8,099 bases of DNA from Nitrososphaerales archaeon (GCA_029237515.1 JARBAV010000304.1:1-8099); one strand, 5' to 3'. Positions 1 to 6,080 are shown, counted from the first letter of the stretch. Notes: generated by a model not told the origin, from the letters alone. Numbers and translations: made by a program.

Positions 1-31
1 CTTCGAGTACTTCTTTAACATATTTTTTCAT
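1..31 (-). CDS. Possible 5' end of a gene running off the left edge
   Basis: On the minus strand an ATG at 31-29 opens a frame that stays open to the window edge and reads MKKYVKEVLE. An A/T-rich box (minus-strand AAAAATAAG, plus 56-64) is centred about 29 bases upstream. That is the distance expected for an archaeal TATA box driving a leaderless mRNA. Only ten codons are visible, so no family can be assigned and the frame could be chance. The next upstream in-frame codon of note is a TAA, so this ATG would be the only start. Confidence 0.3.
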   Translation of the reverse strand, partial: MKKYVKEVLE

Positions 32-204
32 AGATTCAAGTCGTCGGTTCTATCACTTATTTTTGATAGTGATTCTTCATACAACTCAGTAAGTTACTGT
101 TGTCTTTAGAGTTTTTCCTGCGTTTTCGACCTAATTGTTACTCATTTCAAATTAATCATTGCATATTCGGCTCATCAGTACATAAAAGCATAAAGTAACG
201 TGTT

Positions 205-220
205 ATACATAAGTATGTAT
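205..220. repeat. Operator-like palindrome
   Basis: ATACATA and TATGTAT are exact reverse complements separated by two bases. Allowing a one-base bulge, the symmetry extends to GTTA/TAAC on the outside. It is A/T-rich and could arise by chance. It lies in the divergent intergenic region between the putative gene at 31 and the gene at 343, where a regulator site would be placed. Confidence 0.3.
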
Positions 221-292
221 TAACAACACTCAGTCGGATGCTTCAGCGCGCACCGTAAAGTCAAATATATACTGTTTTAGATGATATTTTTA

Positions 293-300
293 CTTAAATA
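293..300 (+). promoter_or_regulatory. TATA-like box for the 343 gene
   Basis: CTTAAATA is centred about 26 bases before the ATG at 323 and about 46 bases before the ATG at 343. If it is the TATA box, transcription would begin near 323. The 343 start would then have a roughly 20-base leader containing a seven-codon frame. Confidence 0.45.
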
Positions 301-342
301 GGACAGATTTGTTCTTCGGAATATGAACATAAGTTCATTCCA

Positions 343-825
343 ATGATGGCAATGCTCCTGTTGACAGGAGTTTTATCAGGTATATGGCCTTCGGCCAGTC
401 CGTTACATGCACAGATTAACGATCAAACGTCATCAGCAACTATCGATCAGCTGGCATCAAATCTAACTCAGGCAAACTCAGAACTACCAATAAAACAACA
501 GCTTAAAGCAGAAATATTGGTACCAATTTTTTATAACAATGGTACTAATGTAGAAGCTGAAAAATACAGAATACTGTTTGAAGAATTAGTTAACCAATTT
601 GGTGCAGTTAGCTCAGAAGACAATAATGTCATAAATGGCTACTGGATTAATCCACAAGATAATAAAGCCTACGCTGATAAAAACAAAGTGTACTGGATAT
701 TAGTGCCAGATACAGAAGAAAATAGACAGTACTTTATCAGTCTACAAAACAAACTTGAGTCACTGTTCAAGCAAGAATCTATCCTAATTTACTTTACTCC
801 TGTATTGAATTTATTACCTGAGTGA
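343..825 (+). CDS. Secreted DUF3574-like protein, function unknown
   Basis: This 160-residue protein starts with a hydrophobic segment (residues 1-16) followed by a signal-peptidase-like site LHA|Q near residue 23, so it is probably exported. The mature part has a charged linker to about residue 55. From there a compact alpha/beta region runs to the end, with a VPIFYNNG strand, YRILFEELVNQFG helix, GYW turn, YWILVPD strand, and a final helix with FKQESILIYF. This order, especially the 'F-Q-E-S-I/V-L' near the C-terminus, resembles DUF3574. That match is from memory of the family pattern. Starts at 343, 346 and 352 are all possible, and an in-frame TAA at 295-297 limits the upstream side. The signal lacks the usual positive N-terminus. 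It stands alone and faces the zinc-ribbon gene at 930. Confidence 0.8.
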   Translation: MMAMLLLTGVLSGIWPSASPLHAQINDQTSSATIDQLASNLTQANSELPIKQQLKAEILVPIFYNNGTNVEAEKYRILFEELVNQFGAVSSEDNNVINGYWINPQDNKAYADKNKVYWILVPDTEENRQYFISLQNKLESLFKQESILIYFTPVLNLLPE

Positions 826-929
826 TGAAGAGGAAGTCTAAAAAATGTCCGAGCGTGCCGACTTTGGCATCGGTGGCGGTAGTGGTGAAATGAAATAAAG
901 TTAAATGAGAAGTAAACTTTCAGTGGAAA

Positions 930-1136
930 CTATTTATGTAGAAGAATTAAACCTTCGGTATCGTTTGGGTAACAAATAAGACTACCTTCCTTCGGAGTTT
1001 TGATTCCTACGATAGCCTCCTTGCAATTAGGACAAATCTGATAATAAACATATACTTGCCTGTTTTCTTTATTCAGACCTATGGGGAAGTTCCACATTTG
1101 AGGGTGAAAACTGGTTTTGCAATTAGGGCATTCCAT
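930..1136 (-). CDS. Small zinc-ribbon protein
   Basis: This 68-residue protein begins MECPNCKTSFHPQMW and has a second CPNCK about 30 residues later. The two CxxC knuckles are the usual four-Cys zinc ribbon. The residues between them (VYVYYQICPNC) look like one strand of the ribbon. The N-terminal CPxC..F.P..W pattern resembles the leading zinc ribbon of DUF4145-type proteins, but nothing of the rest of that family follows, so I make no functional claim beyond zinc binding. The start has no strong Shine-Dalgarno site. The upstream region carries the large inverted repeat at 1173-1209, which may bear on its expression. The gene converges with the secreted-protein gene ending at 825. Confidence 0.75.
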   Translation of the reverse strand: MECPNCKTSFHPQMWNFPIGLNKENRQVYVYYQICPNCKEAIVGIKTPKEGSLICYPNDTEGLILLHK

Positions 1137-1172
1137 ATCTTATCATTGTCAATTCTGGTTCAAAATGTTATC

Positions 1173-1209
1173 GGGTAGATAGGTTATAGCGGAACCTGCC
1201 TATCTACCC
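1173..1209. repeat. Perfect 11-bp inverted repeat
   Basis: GGGTAGATAGG at 1173-1183 and CCTATCTACCC at 1199-1209 are exact reverse complements with a 15-base loop. The loop itself contains a GGTT/AACC pair that could form an alternative stem. There is no T-run after either arm, so it is not a typical terminator. It starts 36 bases upstream of the minus-strand zinc-ribbon start, which fits an operator or a structured 5' leader. Confidence 0.7.
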
Positions 1210-1538
1210 AATTAGTGAAAGTATGTCCTATTATGGACAACTAAATCGCTTATACACGGGTTAAATAGTTTTTAGGATCTTGTGGTAGTTTACGTTTTGA
1301 CGTGCCCTGCGAGAATCCACGCAATGAGCAGCACTTGAAAACGTTCTTACGAAAATACTCTTGTGCTTCAAAGACTGCAACTTATCCAATAATTGACGTA
1401 AGTCCTGGTATTGGAATGCGGATATGGAGCAAGAAGTTAGGAATACTGTTAAACGTTGTTTAATATGTTAATTATCAGCCAGATGTCCTGAAGAAAAATG
1501 AAATGTTAAGTTTATTACACCATTCTCACAATTACTAA
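1210..1538. other. Intergenic region with no supported gene
   Basis: About 330 bases lie between the 1173-1209 hairpin and the beta-propeller gene. All frames are broken within a few dozen codons, and none matches a family I know. A short palindrome TGTCC-TATTAT-GGACA lies at 1224-1239. The only other signal is the TATA-like box just before 1539. Confidence 0.5.
1511..1518 (+). promoter_or_regulatory. TATA-like box for the SMP-30-like gene
   Basis: TTTATTAC is centred about 25 bases before the ATG at 1539. That is the spacing expected when transcription starts at the start codon. No Shine-Dalgarno sequence precedes this ATG, which agrees with a leaderless mRNA. Confidence 0.5.
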
Positions 1539-2564
1539 ATGTTGTCCGCAAATACCAGAAGATATCCACTGAAATCAGTGGTTTTGGTCTCTTTGTTTCT
1601 ATTAGCAGCATCAGGACTAATATTGTTCTTGGGAATCAGCATTAATATGAATAACAACAATAAGGCCCAAGCACAAGAGCAGCAGCAACAACAACAAGAG
1701 GTAGGGCAGACAAAAATCAACGAACTGTGGGAGACACCAGCTGACTTGAAGAATCCAGAATCAGTGGTCTACGCACCTAAACAAGATGTGTTGTTTGTTT
1801 CTAACATAGATGGAAAACCAGATCAGAAAGATCAAAACGGATTCATTTCTAAGGTCTCACCTGTGAATGGGAGTATCGTTGAATTAAATTGGATAACAGG
1901 ACTTAATGCGCCAAAAGGTATGGCTGTCTATGATAATGGTAGTAGTAGCAAATTGTATGTTTCAGATATTACAGATCTTGTCGAGATAGATATTGAAAGT
2001 GGAAAAATAATCAATCGTTTTAACGCGCCAGGAAGCGCTTTTCTTAATGATGTTGTTTCAGATGATCAAGGAAATATCTATGTATCGGATACAATTACAA
2101 ATACTATCTATAAGCAAGACGTGAATGCTAAAGATAGTAATAATACGTCTCTTCAAGTCTGGTTACAAAGCCCACAATTAGAGGGTCCAAATGGTCTCCA
2201 TGTTGATAATACCAAAAATAGACTTATCGTTGCCTCTTTGGGAGATATGAGTAAGCCGGGAGCTGGCATAGAAGTTGTTGATTTAGGAAATAAGAAAATA
2301 AGCAGTTTAGGGGAAGAAAATACGACTTCTCCTTTTGGTGGACTTGATGGAATAGAATCTGACGCTAAAGAAATTCGTTACTATGTTACCGACAATCCTG
2401 CAGGAAAGATCTTTATTGTTAACGCAAATGGAACAGGATATACAAACTTAGTAGATTTACATACAAGCGGGACTGCTGATCTAGGATTTATACCGAATCA
2501 GAATGTGATTGTGATACCTCTTATGCAGGACAACAAAGTTGTAGCTTACAAGTTAGTAGAATAG
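1539..2564 (+). CDS. Membrane-anchored SMP-30/gluconolactonase-like beta-propeller
   Basis: This 341-residue protein has a basic N-terminus, one hydrophobic segment at about residues 12-35 and then a flexible linker rich in Asn and Gln, including a six-Gln run. It is therefore anchored or exported, with the rest outside the cell. From about residue 62 it repeats the blade pattern of SMP-30/gluconolactonase proteins: NPESVVY, APKGMAVYD, LNDVVSDDQGNIYVSD, GPNGLHVD and GGLDGIESD. The metal ligands of regucalcin (Glu18, Asn154, Asp204) appear to correspond to Glu74, Asn218 and Asp270, and Asn170 to the substrate-side Asn103. Spacing is similar, but this alignment is by eye. The family hydrolyses sugar lactones or related esters, and the substrate here cannot be read from the sequence. 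It has its own promoter and converges with the small membrane protein at 2629. Confidence 0.85.
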   Translation: MLSANTRRYPLKSVVLVSLFLLAASGLILFLGISINMNNNNKAQAQEQQQQQQEVGQTKINELWETPADLKNPESVVYAPKQDVLFVSNIDGKPDQKDQNGFISKVSPVNGSIVELNWITGLNAPKGMAVYDNGSSSKLYVSDITDLVEIDIESGKIINRFNAPGSAFLNDVVSDDQGNIYVSDTITNTIYKQDVNAKDSNNTSLQVWLQSPQLEGPNGLHVDNTKNRLIVASLGDMSKPGAGIEVVDLGNKKISSLGEENTTSPFGGLDGIESDAKEIRYYVTDNPAGKIFIVNANGTGYTNLVDLHTSGTADLGFIPNQNVIVIPLMQDNKVVAYKLVE

Positions 2565-2628
2565 AAAGTTATGAGTGAGTCAACAGCAACAGATACAAAT
2601 GGACTATCAAAAATTATGTCCTTTTTCA

Positions 2629-2775
2629 TCAGGCTTTCTGAATCCTCTTTGACATTGATTTTTTCCACATAAAACCACCTAGGATTCCAACGCAAATAAA
2701 ATAAATTATCATGGAGATACCAATTATAGTTGTTAGACCGCCAAAACCCAGTTCCTTTTCCTTTTTCAAGTGCAA
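2629..2775 (-). CDS. 48-residue single-span membrane protein
   Basis: The minus strand reads MHLKKEKELGFGGL, then the hydrophobic span TTIIGISMIIYFICVGILGG at about residues 15-34, then FMWKKSMSKRIQKA and stop. Lysines before the span and more positive charge after it make a tidy one-helix membrane protein. A 114-codon frame covers the same DNA but has low-complexity, implausible content, so I regard that one as the shadow. No ATG exists in this frame before the span. The TTG at 2775 is the proposed start, with TTG at 2769 an alternative. A CAAATATC box at about 2816-2809 would give a leader of roughly 10-15 bases. Function is unknown. Confidence 0.55.
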   Translation of the reverse strand: MHLKKEKELGFGGLTTIIGISMIIYFICVGILGGFMWKKSMSKRIQKA

Positions 2776-2969
2776 TTTCAGCAGTAATAATTGTCTCGGG
2801 TCTGAACAGATATTTGCATGACCTAAGATCGCAGAACGAAACTATTCCATAGCTGAATAATGAATAACCAAATGAGAATATAAGCCGCACTTTATACTAA
2901 TTCAAGTAATTTCTCACTTGAGCTCGAAAAAATAATCTTACGGCCGCAATCAAACAACCTTAGCTTCTG

Positions 2970-3077
2970 TTACGGTTTTTTGAAAGTCCTATCTGCTGCG
3001 TGGGAGTATGTGCAATAACCGCAATAGCTTTGAATGTTGCCTTTACCATGACACATACATTCGCATTTAGCACCCAT
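2970..3077 (-). CDS. 35-residue Cys/His-rich, probably metal-binding peptide
   Basis: The minus strand encodes MGAKCECMCHGKGN, then IQSYCGYCTYSHAADRTFKKP and a TAA stop. Cys5, Cys7, Cys9, His10, Cys19, Cys22 and His26 are seven potential metal ligands in 35 residues, which chance would rarely give. A GGAG at 3091-3088 lies ten bases before the ATG. A TATA-like TTGTAAAAG (plus 3102-3110) lies about 29 bases upstream. Zinc or iron binding is inferred from the ligands only. I recognise no named family. It is transcribed in the same direction as the small membrane protein at 2629 but lies about 195 bases away, so an operon is uncertain. Confidence 0.65.
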   Translation of the reverse strand: MGAKCECMCHGKGNIQSYCGYCTYSHAADRTFKKP

Positions 3078-3387
3078 TGAAAAACTTCTCCTTCTCTTCA
3101 ACTTTTACAATCACCTGTAATCAATTTCTACATTATCTCATATAAGCATGCGCATTGAAATTACGTCAATATTGCGTTTTAGACTTGGTTTATCGGTCGC
3201 CCAACTGTACACACCACGCAGCACAGGAAGGATTTTAGCTTATCAATCCTTATTCTTTAGTGTTAATCATTGGCAAATTAAACTACATGAAAGGCGCCTG
3301 TTCTGCAGTAGGCATTGGACTAGATGAAGTTCAAATTTATAAACTTCAGTTCAATTAAGATGCTAAGTTGAGTTGTTAAGGGTCATG

Positions 3388-3450
3388 CTAGTAATACTAG
3401 TGAAAAATGTTAATACATACGAACTTTGGACATCGGCATTCTCACTAGTG
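3388..3450. promoter_or_regulatory. ACTAGTG repeats at the patatin promoter
   Basis: CTAGTA-A-TACTAG at 3388-3400 is a perfect palindrome that continues as ACTAGTG (3396-3402). The same ACTAGTG recurs at 3444-3450 inside the palindrome CACTAGTG, 48 bases later. The second copy ends three bases before the TATA box, where a regulator would compete with or aid the basal transcription factors. A binding protein is inferred, not shown. Confidence 0.35.
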
Positions 3451-3453
3451 TAG

Positions 3454-3460
3454 TATAAAT
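3454..3460 (+). promoter_or_regulatory. TATA box for the patatin gene
   Basis: TATAAAT is centred 26 bases before the ATG at 3483, a good match to an archaeal TATA box in base content and spacing. It predicts a leaderless transcript, although a weak AGGA also lies five bases before the ATG. Confidence 0.6.
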
Positions 3461-3482
3461 CCCCGAAAATATCAGGAAACTT

Positions 3483-4727
3483 ATGGGTTTCAGAGCTCAA
3501 GAAGAGAGCCATTCTCGTCATAAGGAATCGAGACAAACAGAAAATGTGCTCGTGTTACAGGGAGGAGGTTCTTTAGGAGCATTTGCATGTGGTGTATTCA
3601 AAGCTTTAGTAAAAAAGAAAATAAGAATAGATATAGTTGCTGGAACATCCATAGGGGCCATTAATGCAGCTATAATCGTTGGAAATAAAAGCGGCCATCC
3701 TGAGAATGATTTAGAAGAATTCTGGCTAGAGATTGCAGAAAGCAATTACAAGATTATTCCGGATATTTATCTATTCGATTACGATAGCCACAACCAGAAG
3801 TACGTACCGAAGCAAGTATCCTCTGCTTCAGCCAATGCCGCAATGTTTGGAGTACCTAAGATGTTTATTCCGATATGGTTGAAGCTACAACCCACTGAGC
3901 AAGATATATCGCTGGACGGTCAAGGCTACAGTAAACAACCACTGGATTTCGCCGACCCAAGCAAATGGACGTATTTATACGATCATTCGCCACTTATAAA
4001 GACACTCGAAAAATATATAGACTATAGAAAGCTCAATCTAGCTGCAAGTAAAGAAGAGCTACCTGAAGTACTTCGCCTCATAATAACCTCAGTAGACGTC
4101 ATGACTTCTAAACCACTTATATTTGATAATACCAAAATGGAAATCAAAGCAAAGCACATTCTAGCAAGCTCTGGATATCCCATATACGGATTTCCATGGA
4201 TTAAAGTTGAAAAAGGTGTATATGGATGGGATGGTAGTTTGCTTAGTAACACTCCAGTACGAGAAACACTTTTTGCATCTCCTCGAAATGACAAAAATAT
4301 TTTTATTGTAGAAAACTATACCAGAAACATCCATAGACTTCCTTCAAATATGGCAGAAGTTGAGAGCAGAGCCAAAGATATACTGTTTTGTGATAAGAAT
4401 ATGGAAAATATCAAAATGTCTAGACTCATTACAAGACAAATTCAACTGATAGAACGACTATATGAGGTCTTTGAAAAGTTAGTTGACTATTCAAAGCTTG
4501 ATGCTAAAGAAATAGAAAGGATAAAGAAAGAGTACAATATTTTAATAGAAAACCATGGCGCAGTCATAAAATCAGTAACAAGAATAGTTAGAACTGAATT
4601 GGAATCTCCTTCTATTCTGCAGAATGCGGATTTTTCTCTCAAAACAACTAAAGAGCTAATTGCGCAAGGCGAGAGAAAAACATTTGAAGAACTGGCTTAT
4701 TGTGAAAATATAAAGTATCAGTTTTAA
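3483..4727 (+). CDS. Patatin-like lipid acyl hydrolase
   Basis: This 414-residue protein opens with a polar tail (1-20) and then VLVLQGGGSLGAFACGVFKAL, where the GGGxxG oxyanion loop is residues 27-32. The nucleophile elbow GTSIG gives catalytic Ser56. Asp250 in WDGSLLSNTP completes the Ser/Asp dyad. The family usually has DG[GA] here, so the Ser after DG is a small deviation. The blocks GVPKMFIP, YDHSPLIKTLEKYIDYRKLN and HILASSGYPIYGFPWI match the bacterial patatins that carry a DUF3734 C-terminus. Residues about 315-370 are helical and probably form coiled coil. There is no signal peptide, so the protein is likely cytoplasmic or peripheral on the membrane. Patatins hydrolyse acyl esters of lipids. 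In an archaeon with ether lipids the substrate is unclear. It is transcribed alone. Confidence 0.92.
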   Translation: MGFRAQEESHSRHKESRQTENVLVLQGGGSLGAFACGVFKALVKKKIRIDIVAGTSIGAINAAIIVGNKSGHPENDLEEFWLEIAESNYKIIPDIYLFDYDSHNQKYVPKQVSSASANAAMFGVPKMFIPIWLKLQPTEQDISLDGQGYSKQPLDFADPSKWTYLYDHSPLIKTLEKYIDYRKLNLAASKEELPEVLRLIITSVDVMTSKPLIFDNTKMEIKAKHILASSGYPIYGFPWIKVEKGVYGWDGSLLSNTPVRETLFASPRNDKNIFIVENYTRNIHRLPSNMAEVESRAKDILFCDKNMENIKMSRLITRQIQLIERLYEVFEKLVDYSKLDAKEIERIKKEYNILIENHGAVIKSVTRIVRTELESPSILQNADFSLKTTKELIAQGERKTFEELAYCENIKYQF

Positions 4728-4896
4728 AAATTCAGTATAGAAGAGATTTCTGTATGGATTATAATCGGATTTATTTGAGAAATTTCAGTTTGTGACTAGT
4801 TCTTATAGTAGTTTAAAGCAGCAATAACTATCTTGAAGCTTGTTCTAAGGAATATGCTTTGTTTAAATCATTAGGGGATAGATTCTTGTTCTTTGC

Positions 4897-4998
4897 TTAC
4901 TTGATTACAAACATTGGTTTATGTCGTCCAAGGAGTATTGAATTTCCTAATACAAGTACGGAACTTAGAGCCATCACTACACCAGCTGGCTTAGTTAA
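4897..4998 (-). pseudogene. C-terminal remnant of a heavy-metal (copper-type) P1B ATPase
   Basis: After an in-frame TAG at 5001-4999 the minus strand reads LTKPAGVVMALSSVLVLGNS, then ILLGRHKPMFVIK and stop. Heavy-metal P1B ATPases end in a near-identical pattern, roughly 'P.iAg.aMalSSvsVv.NSl.L.ryKp', which is the last membrane helix. The shared AG, MALSSV, V, NS, LL, R and KP positions make a chance match unlikely. Just upstream, in shifted frames, PDIKNILKLS and IIKQS resemble the D(I/L)..v..aikLSR.t..iiKQNl block that precedes this helix in the family. The helix between them is shortened. Without a start and with stops and frame changes this is a decayed gene, not a functional exporter. 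Confidence 0.6.
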
Positions 4999-5403
4999 CT
5001 ATCTAGATAGTCTCACACCCCTGCTTAATTGCAGACAATATGACTGCTTGATTATGTACAGACAGTTTTAAGATGTTCTTAATGTCAGGACTGAACCAAA
5101 ATACTAGACAAACTATCCTAGGTCCAGTAACAAAGTATATTTGTGCTCATCTTAAAGAATCGTCCCCTTTCAATATTTACGGTTAACTCTGAAAGAGAAT
5201 AAAGTGCAAGCGCGGTGTTTGTCAATTATTGATATTAGTCTGATTCGAGAGTCCTTTAAGTAATAGTTAAATTCTATTCTGTAGTTCTTTCGTGTCGATT
5301 CTGACTTTGTTAGAGTTAATAAACTTGTTATAGAAGTCTTGCGGCTGCTTTTCTACCTGATACAAATACCGTATTGAGGATACTGTAATCTTATTTTAAG
5401 ATG

Positions 5404-5411
5404 CTTAAATA
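5404..5411 (+). promoter_or_regulatory. TATA box for the 5433 gene
   Basis: CTTAAATA is centred 25 bases before the ATG at 5433. It is the same octamer as at 293-300 and predicts a leaderless transcript, in line with the lack of a Shine-Dalgarno site. Confidence 0.55.
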
Positions 5412-5432
5412 TCATAAAATCCAATTTTTAGT

Positions 5433-5582
5433 ATGGCAAAAGATAGTGGTTCAAATAAACATTCAAAAGAAAGTAAAGATTTATTGAATGGGATGAAACG
5501 CTACCTGAAAATAGAGCATCAGGACGATGATATTGAACTATTAGAATATATTAGAAAGCAGGCAGGCGTGCAGAAAGAGTAA
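5433..5582 (+). CDS. Charged 49-residue protein, function unknown
   Basis: An ATG at 5433 opens a 49-codon frame (MAKDSGSNKHSKESK... ending RKQAGVQKE). The first 16 residues are polar and probably disordered. The rest (DLLNGMKRYLK and DDIELLEYIRKQAG) reads as two short amphipathic helices. There is no membrane segment, signal or metal-binding motif. The well-placed TATA box, the reasonable codon content and the helix pattern argue that it is real despite its size. I do not recognise a family. The next gene on the same strand has its own promoter, so it is likely a single-gene unit. Confidence 0.6.
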   Translation: MAKDSGSNKHSKESKDLLNGMKRYLKIEHQDDDIELLEYIRKQAGVQKE

Positions 5583-5687
5583 TTTCAAGAATTCAGTTCG
5601 ATAATATAGTAGTGATGTAGTTAGCAAAATTTTTATAGATCAATAAATTATTTTCAGTCACTCGTTTTCTAACTGAACATATATCAG

Positions 5688-5696
5688 ATTTATAAG
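5688..5696 (+). promoter_or_regulatory. TATA-like box for the small secreted protein
   Basis: ATTTATAAG would place transcription start near 5718 and so rules out the TTG at 5702 as start codon. A second candidate, TAAATAAAC at 5718-5726, lies about 30 bases before the ATG at 5753 and would make the mRNA nearly leaderless. Both favour the ATG at 5753. Confidence 0.4.
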
Positions 5697-5752
5697 AGCG
5701 ATTGAACTTGCTTAACGTAAATAAACAAAAATCTTGTTCTGCTACCAGAAAT

Positions 5753-6010
5753 ATGAACATCATATATTTTGTAATTGTAGCAGCAATGGCCGTAATGCTC
5801 GTTGGGGCGACAGCTTTTGCAACAGACAATGCATTTGCTGGAGGAAAAAAGAAATATGAGAAGAATCAGGCACTTTCACAAGCAAACGCTTGTGGGAATG
5901 GTAAATTGCCAATGTATGTATTCTGTGATAATCAGGCATCACAAGTACAAGGCGATGAAAACCAAGCAGTTCTGGCAGGATCACAATCAGCCGGAGAAAG
6001 TGACGACTAA
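5753..6010 (+). CDS. Small secreted thaumarchaeal protein with NQA...CGNG...QGDEN pattern
   Basis: From ATG 5753 the product has 85 residues. Residues 3-23 are hydrophobic, and a signal-peptidase-like site lies near DNAFA|GG (29-30), so it is exported. The mature part begins GGKKKYEKNQALSQANACGN, has Cys47 and Cys58 (a likely disulfide), and continues with N-Q-A-S-Q-V-Q-G-D-E-N at 60-70. I recall the same arrangement, 'KKYxKNQAxxQxNxCGNGxLPxxVxCQNxxSQIQGDEN', from several small secreted proteins of Nitrososphaera-type genomes, where function is unknown. A longer frame from TTG 5702 is open, but the promoter position and the fit of the signal peptide favour 5753. A seven-T run follows at 6039-6045. 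Confidence 0.75.
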   Translation: MNIIYFVIVAAMAVMLVGATAFATDNAFAGGKKKYEKNQALSQANACGNGKLPMYVFCDNQASQVQGDENQAVLAGSQSAGESDD

Positions 6011-6038
6011 GAATAATCTTAAAATCGTCTAAGCTATA

Positions 6039-6045
6039 TTTTTTT
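6039..6045 (+). terminator. T-run terminator after the small secreted protein
   Basis: Seven consecutive T lie 28 bases after the stop codon at 6010. Archaeal RNA polymerase terminates at such T-runs without needing a hairpin. Confidence 0.5.
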
Positions 6046-6080
6046 GATCAATTCAAATAATTGTTATTCGTATTGATCAA
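6044..6080. repeat. Paired TTGATCAA palindromes
   Basis: TTGATCAAT at 6044-6052 and ATTGATCAA at 6072-6080 form a 9-bp inverted repeat. Each core, TTGATCAA, is also palindromic on its own, and the cores are 29 bases apart (start to start). They could be stem halves behind the terminator or paired protein sites. Confidence 0.4.

Larger units (their letters stand above)
32..342. other. Intergenic region with no supported gene
   Basis: About 310 bases separate the putative minus-strand start at 31 from the secreted-protein gene at 343, so promoters for both sides would fall here. I see no open frame worth calling. A perfect palindrome with 7-bp arms (ATACATA, two bases, TATGTAT) lies at 205-220 and could be an operator. 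A TATA-like CTTAAATA sits at 293-300. Confidence 0.5.
3078..3482. other. Intergenic region between divergent genes
   Basis: About 400 bases separate the Cys-rich peptide (minus) from the patatin gene (plus). The region holds the promoters of both. A 7-bp inverted repeat AAGGATT/AATCCTT (3228-3251) is followed by a T-rich stretch. Palindromes containing ACTAGT sit at 3388-3402 and 3443-3450. A 23-codon frame from ATG 3287 has no promoter at the right distance, and I do not call it. Confidence 0.45.
4728..5432. other. Gene-poor region with P-type ATPase remnants
   Basis: Seven hundred bases carry no intact gene. A 70-codon plus-strand frame (TTG 4859 to 5071) has no promoter or ribosome site, and its sequence resembles nothing I know. 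It lies opposite the ATPase remnant and is read as its shadow. On the minus strand the C-terminal end of a P-type ATPase is recognisable at 4897-4998, with weaker traces further up to about 5150. Confidence 0.5.

Noticed and set aside
822..828. GTGATGA, a match to a C/D-box RNA C box
   Set aside because: No CTGA D box follows at a suitable distance, so there is no support for a C/D-box RNA.
845..898. 17-codon frame MSERADFGIGGG...
   Set aside because: Very short, Gly-rich low complexity, no promoter or ribosome site. It lies between two converging genes.
1535..1720. Minus-strand frame with a run of eight or so Cys
   Set aside because: The Cys run is only the antisense of the CAG/CAA codons of the poly-Gln linker in the beta-propeller gene.
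2546..2890. 114-codon minus-strand frame
   Set aside because: It overlaps the end of the beta-propeller gene, and its residue content (many W, Y, N, S) is typical of a shadow. The small membrane protein in another minus-strand frame explains the DNA better.
3228..3251. 7-bp hairpin AAGGATT/AATCCTT followed by T-rich DNA, as a terminator
   Set aside because: No plus-strand gene lies upstream for it to terminate, and the stem is short enough to occur by chance.
3287..3358. 23-codon frame MKGACSAVGIGLDE...
   Set aside because: No TATA box at about 25 bases and no Shine-Dalgarno site; no recognisable pattern.
4859..5071. 70-codon plus-strand frame from a TTG
   Set aside because: No TATA box or ribosome site at a useful distance, no recognisable motif, and the opposite strand carries the P-type ATPase remnant that explains the open stretch.
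5593..6032. Other frames overlapping the small secreted protein (plus and minus)
   Set aside because: They overlap a gene with a clear signal peptide and family-like motif, and their own content is implausible.
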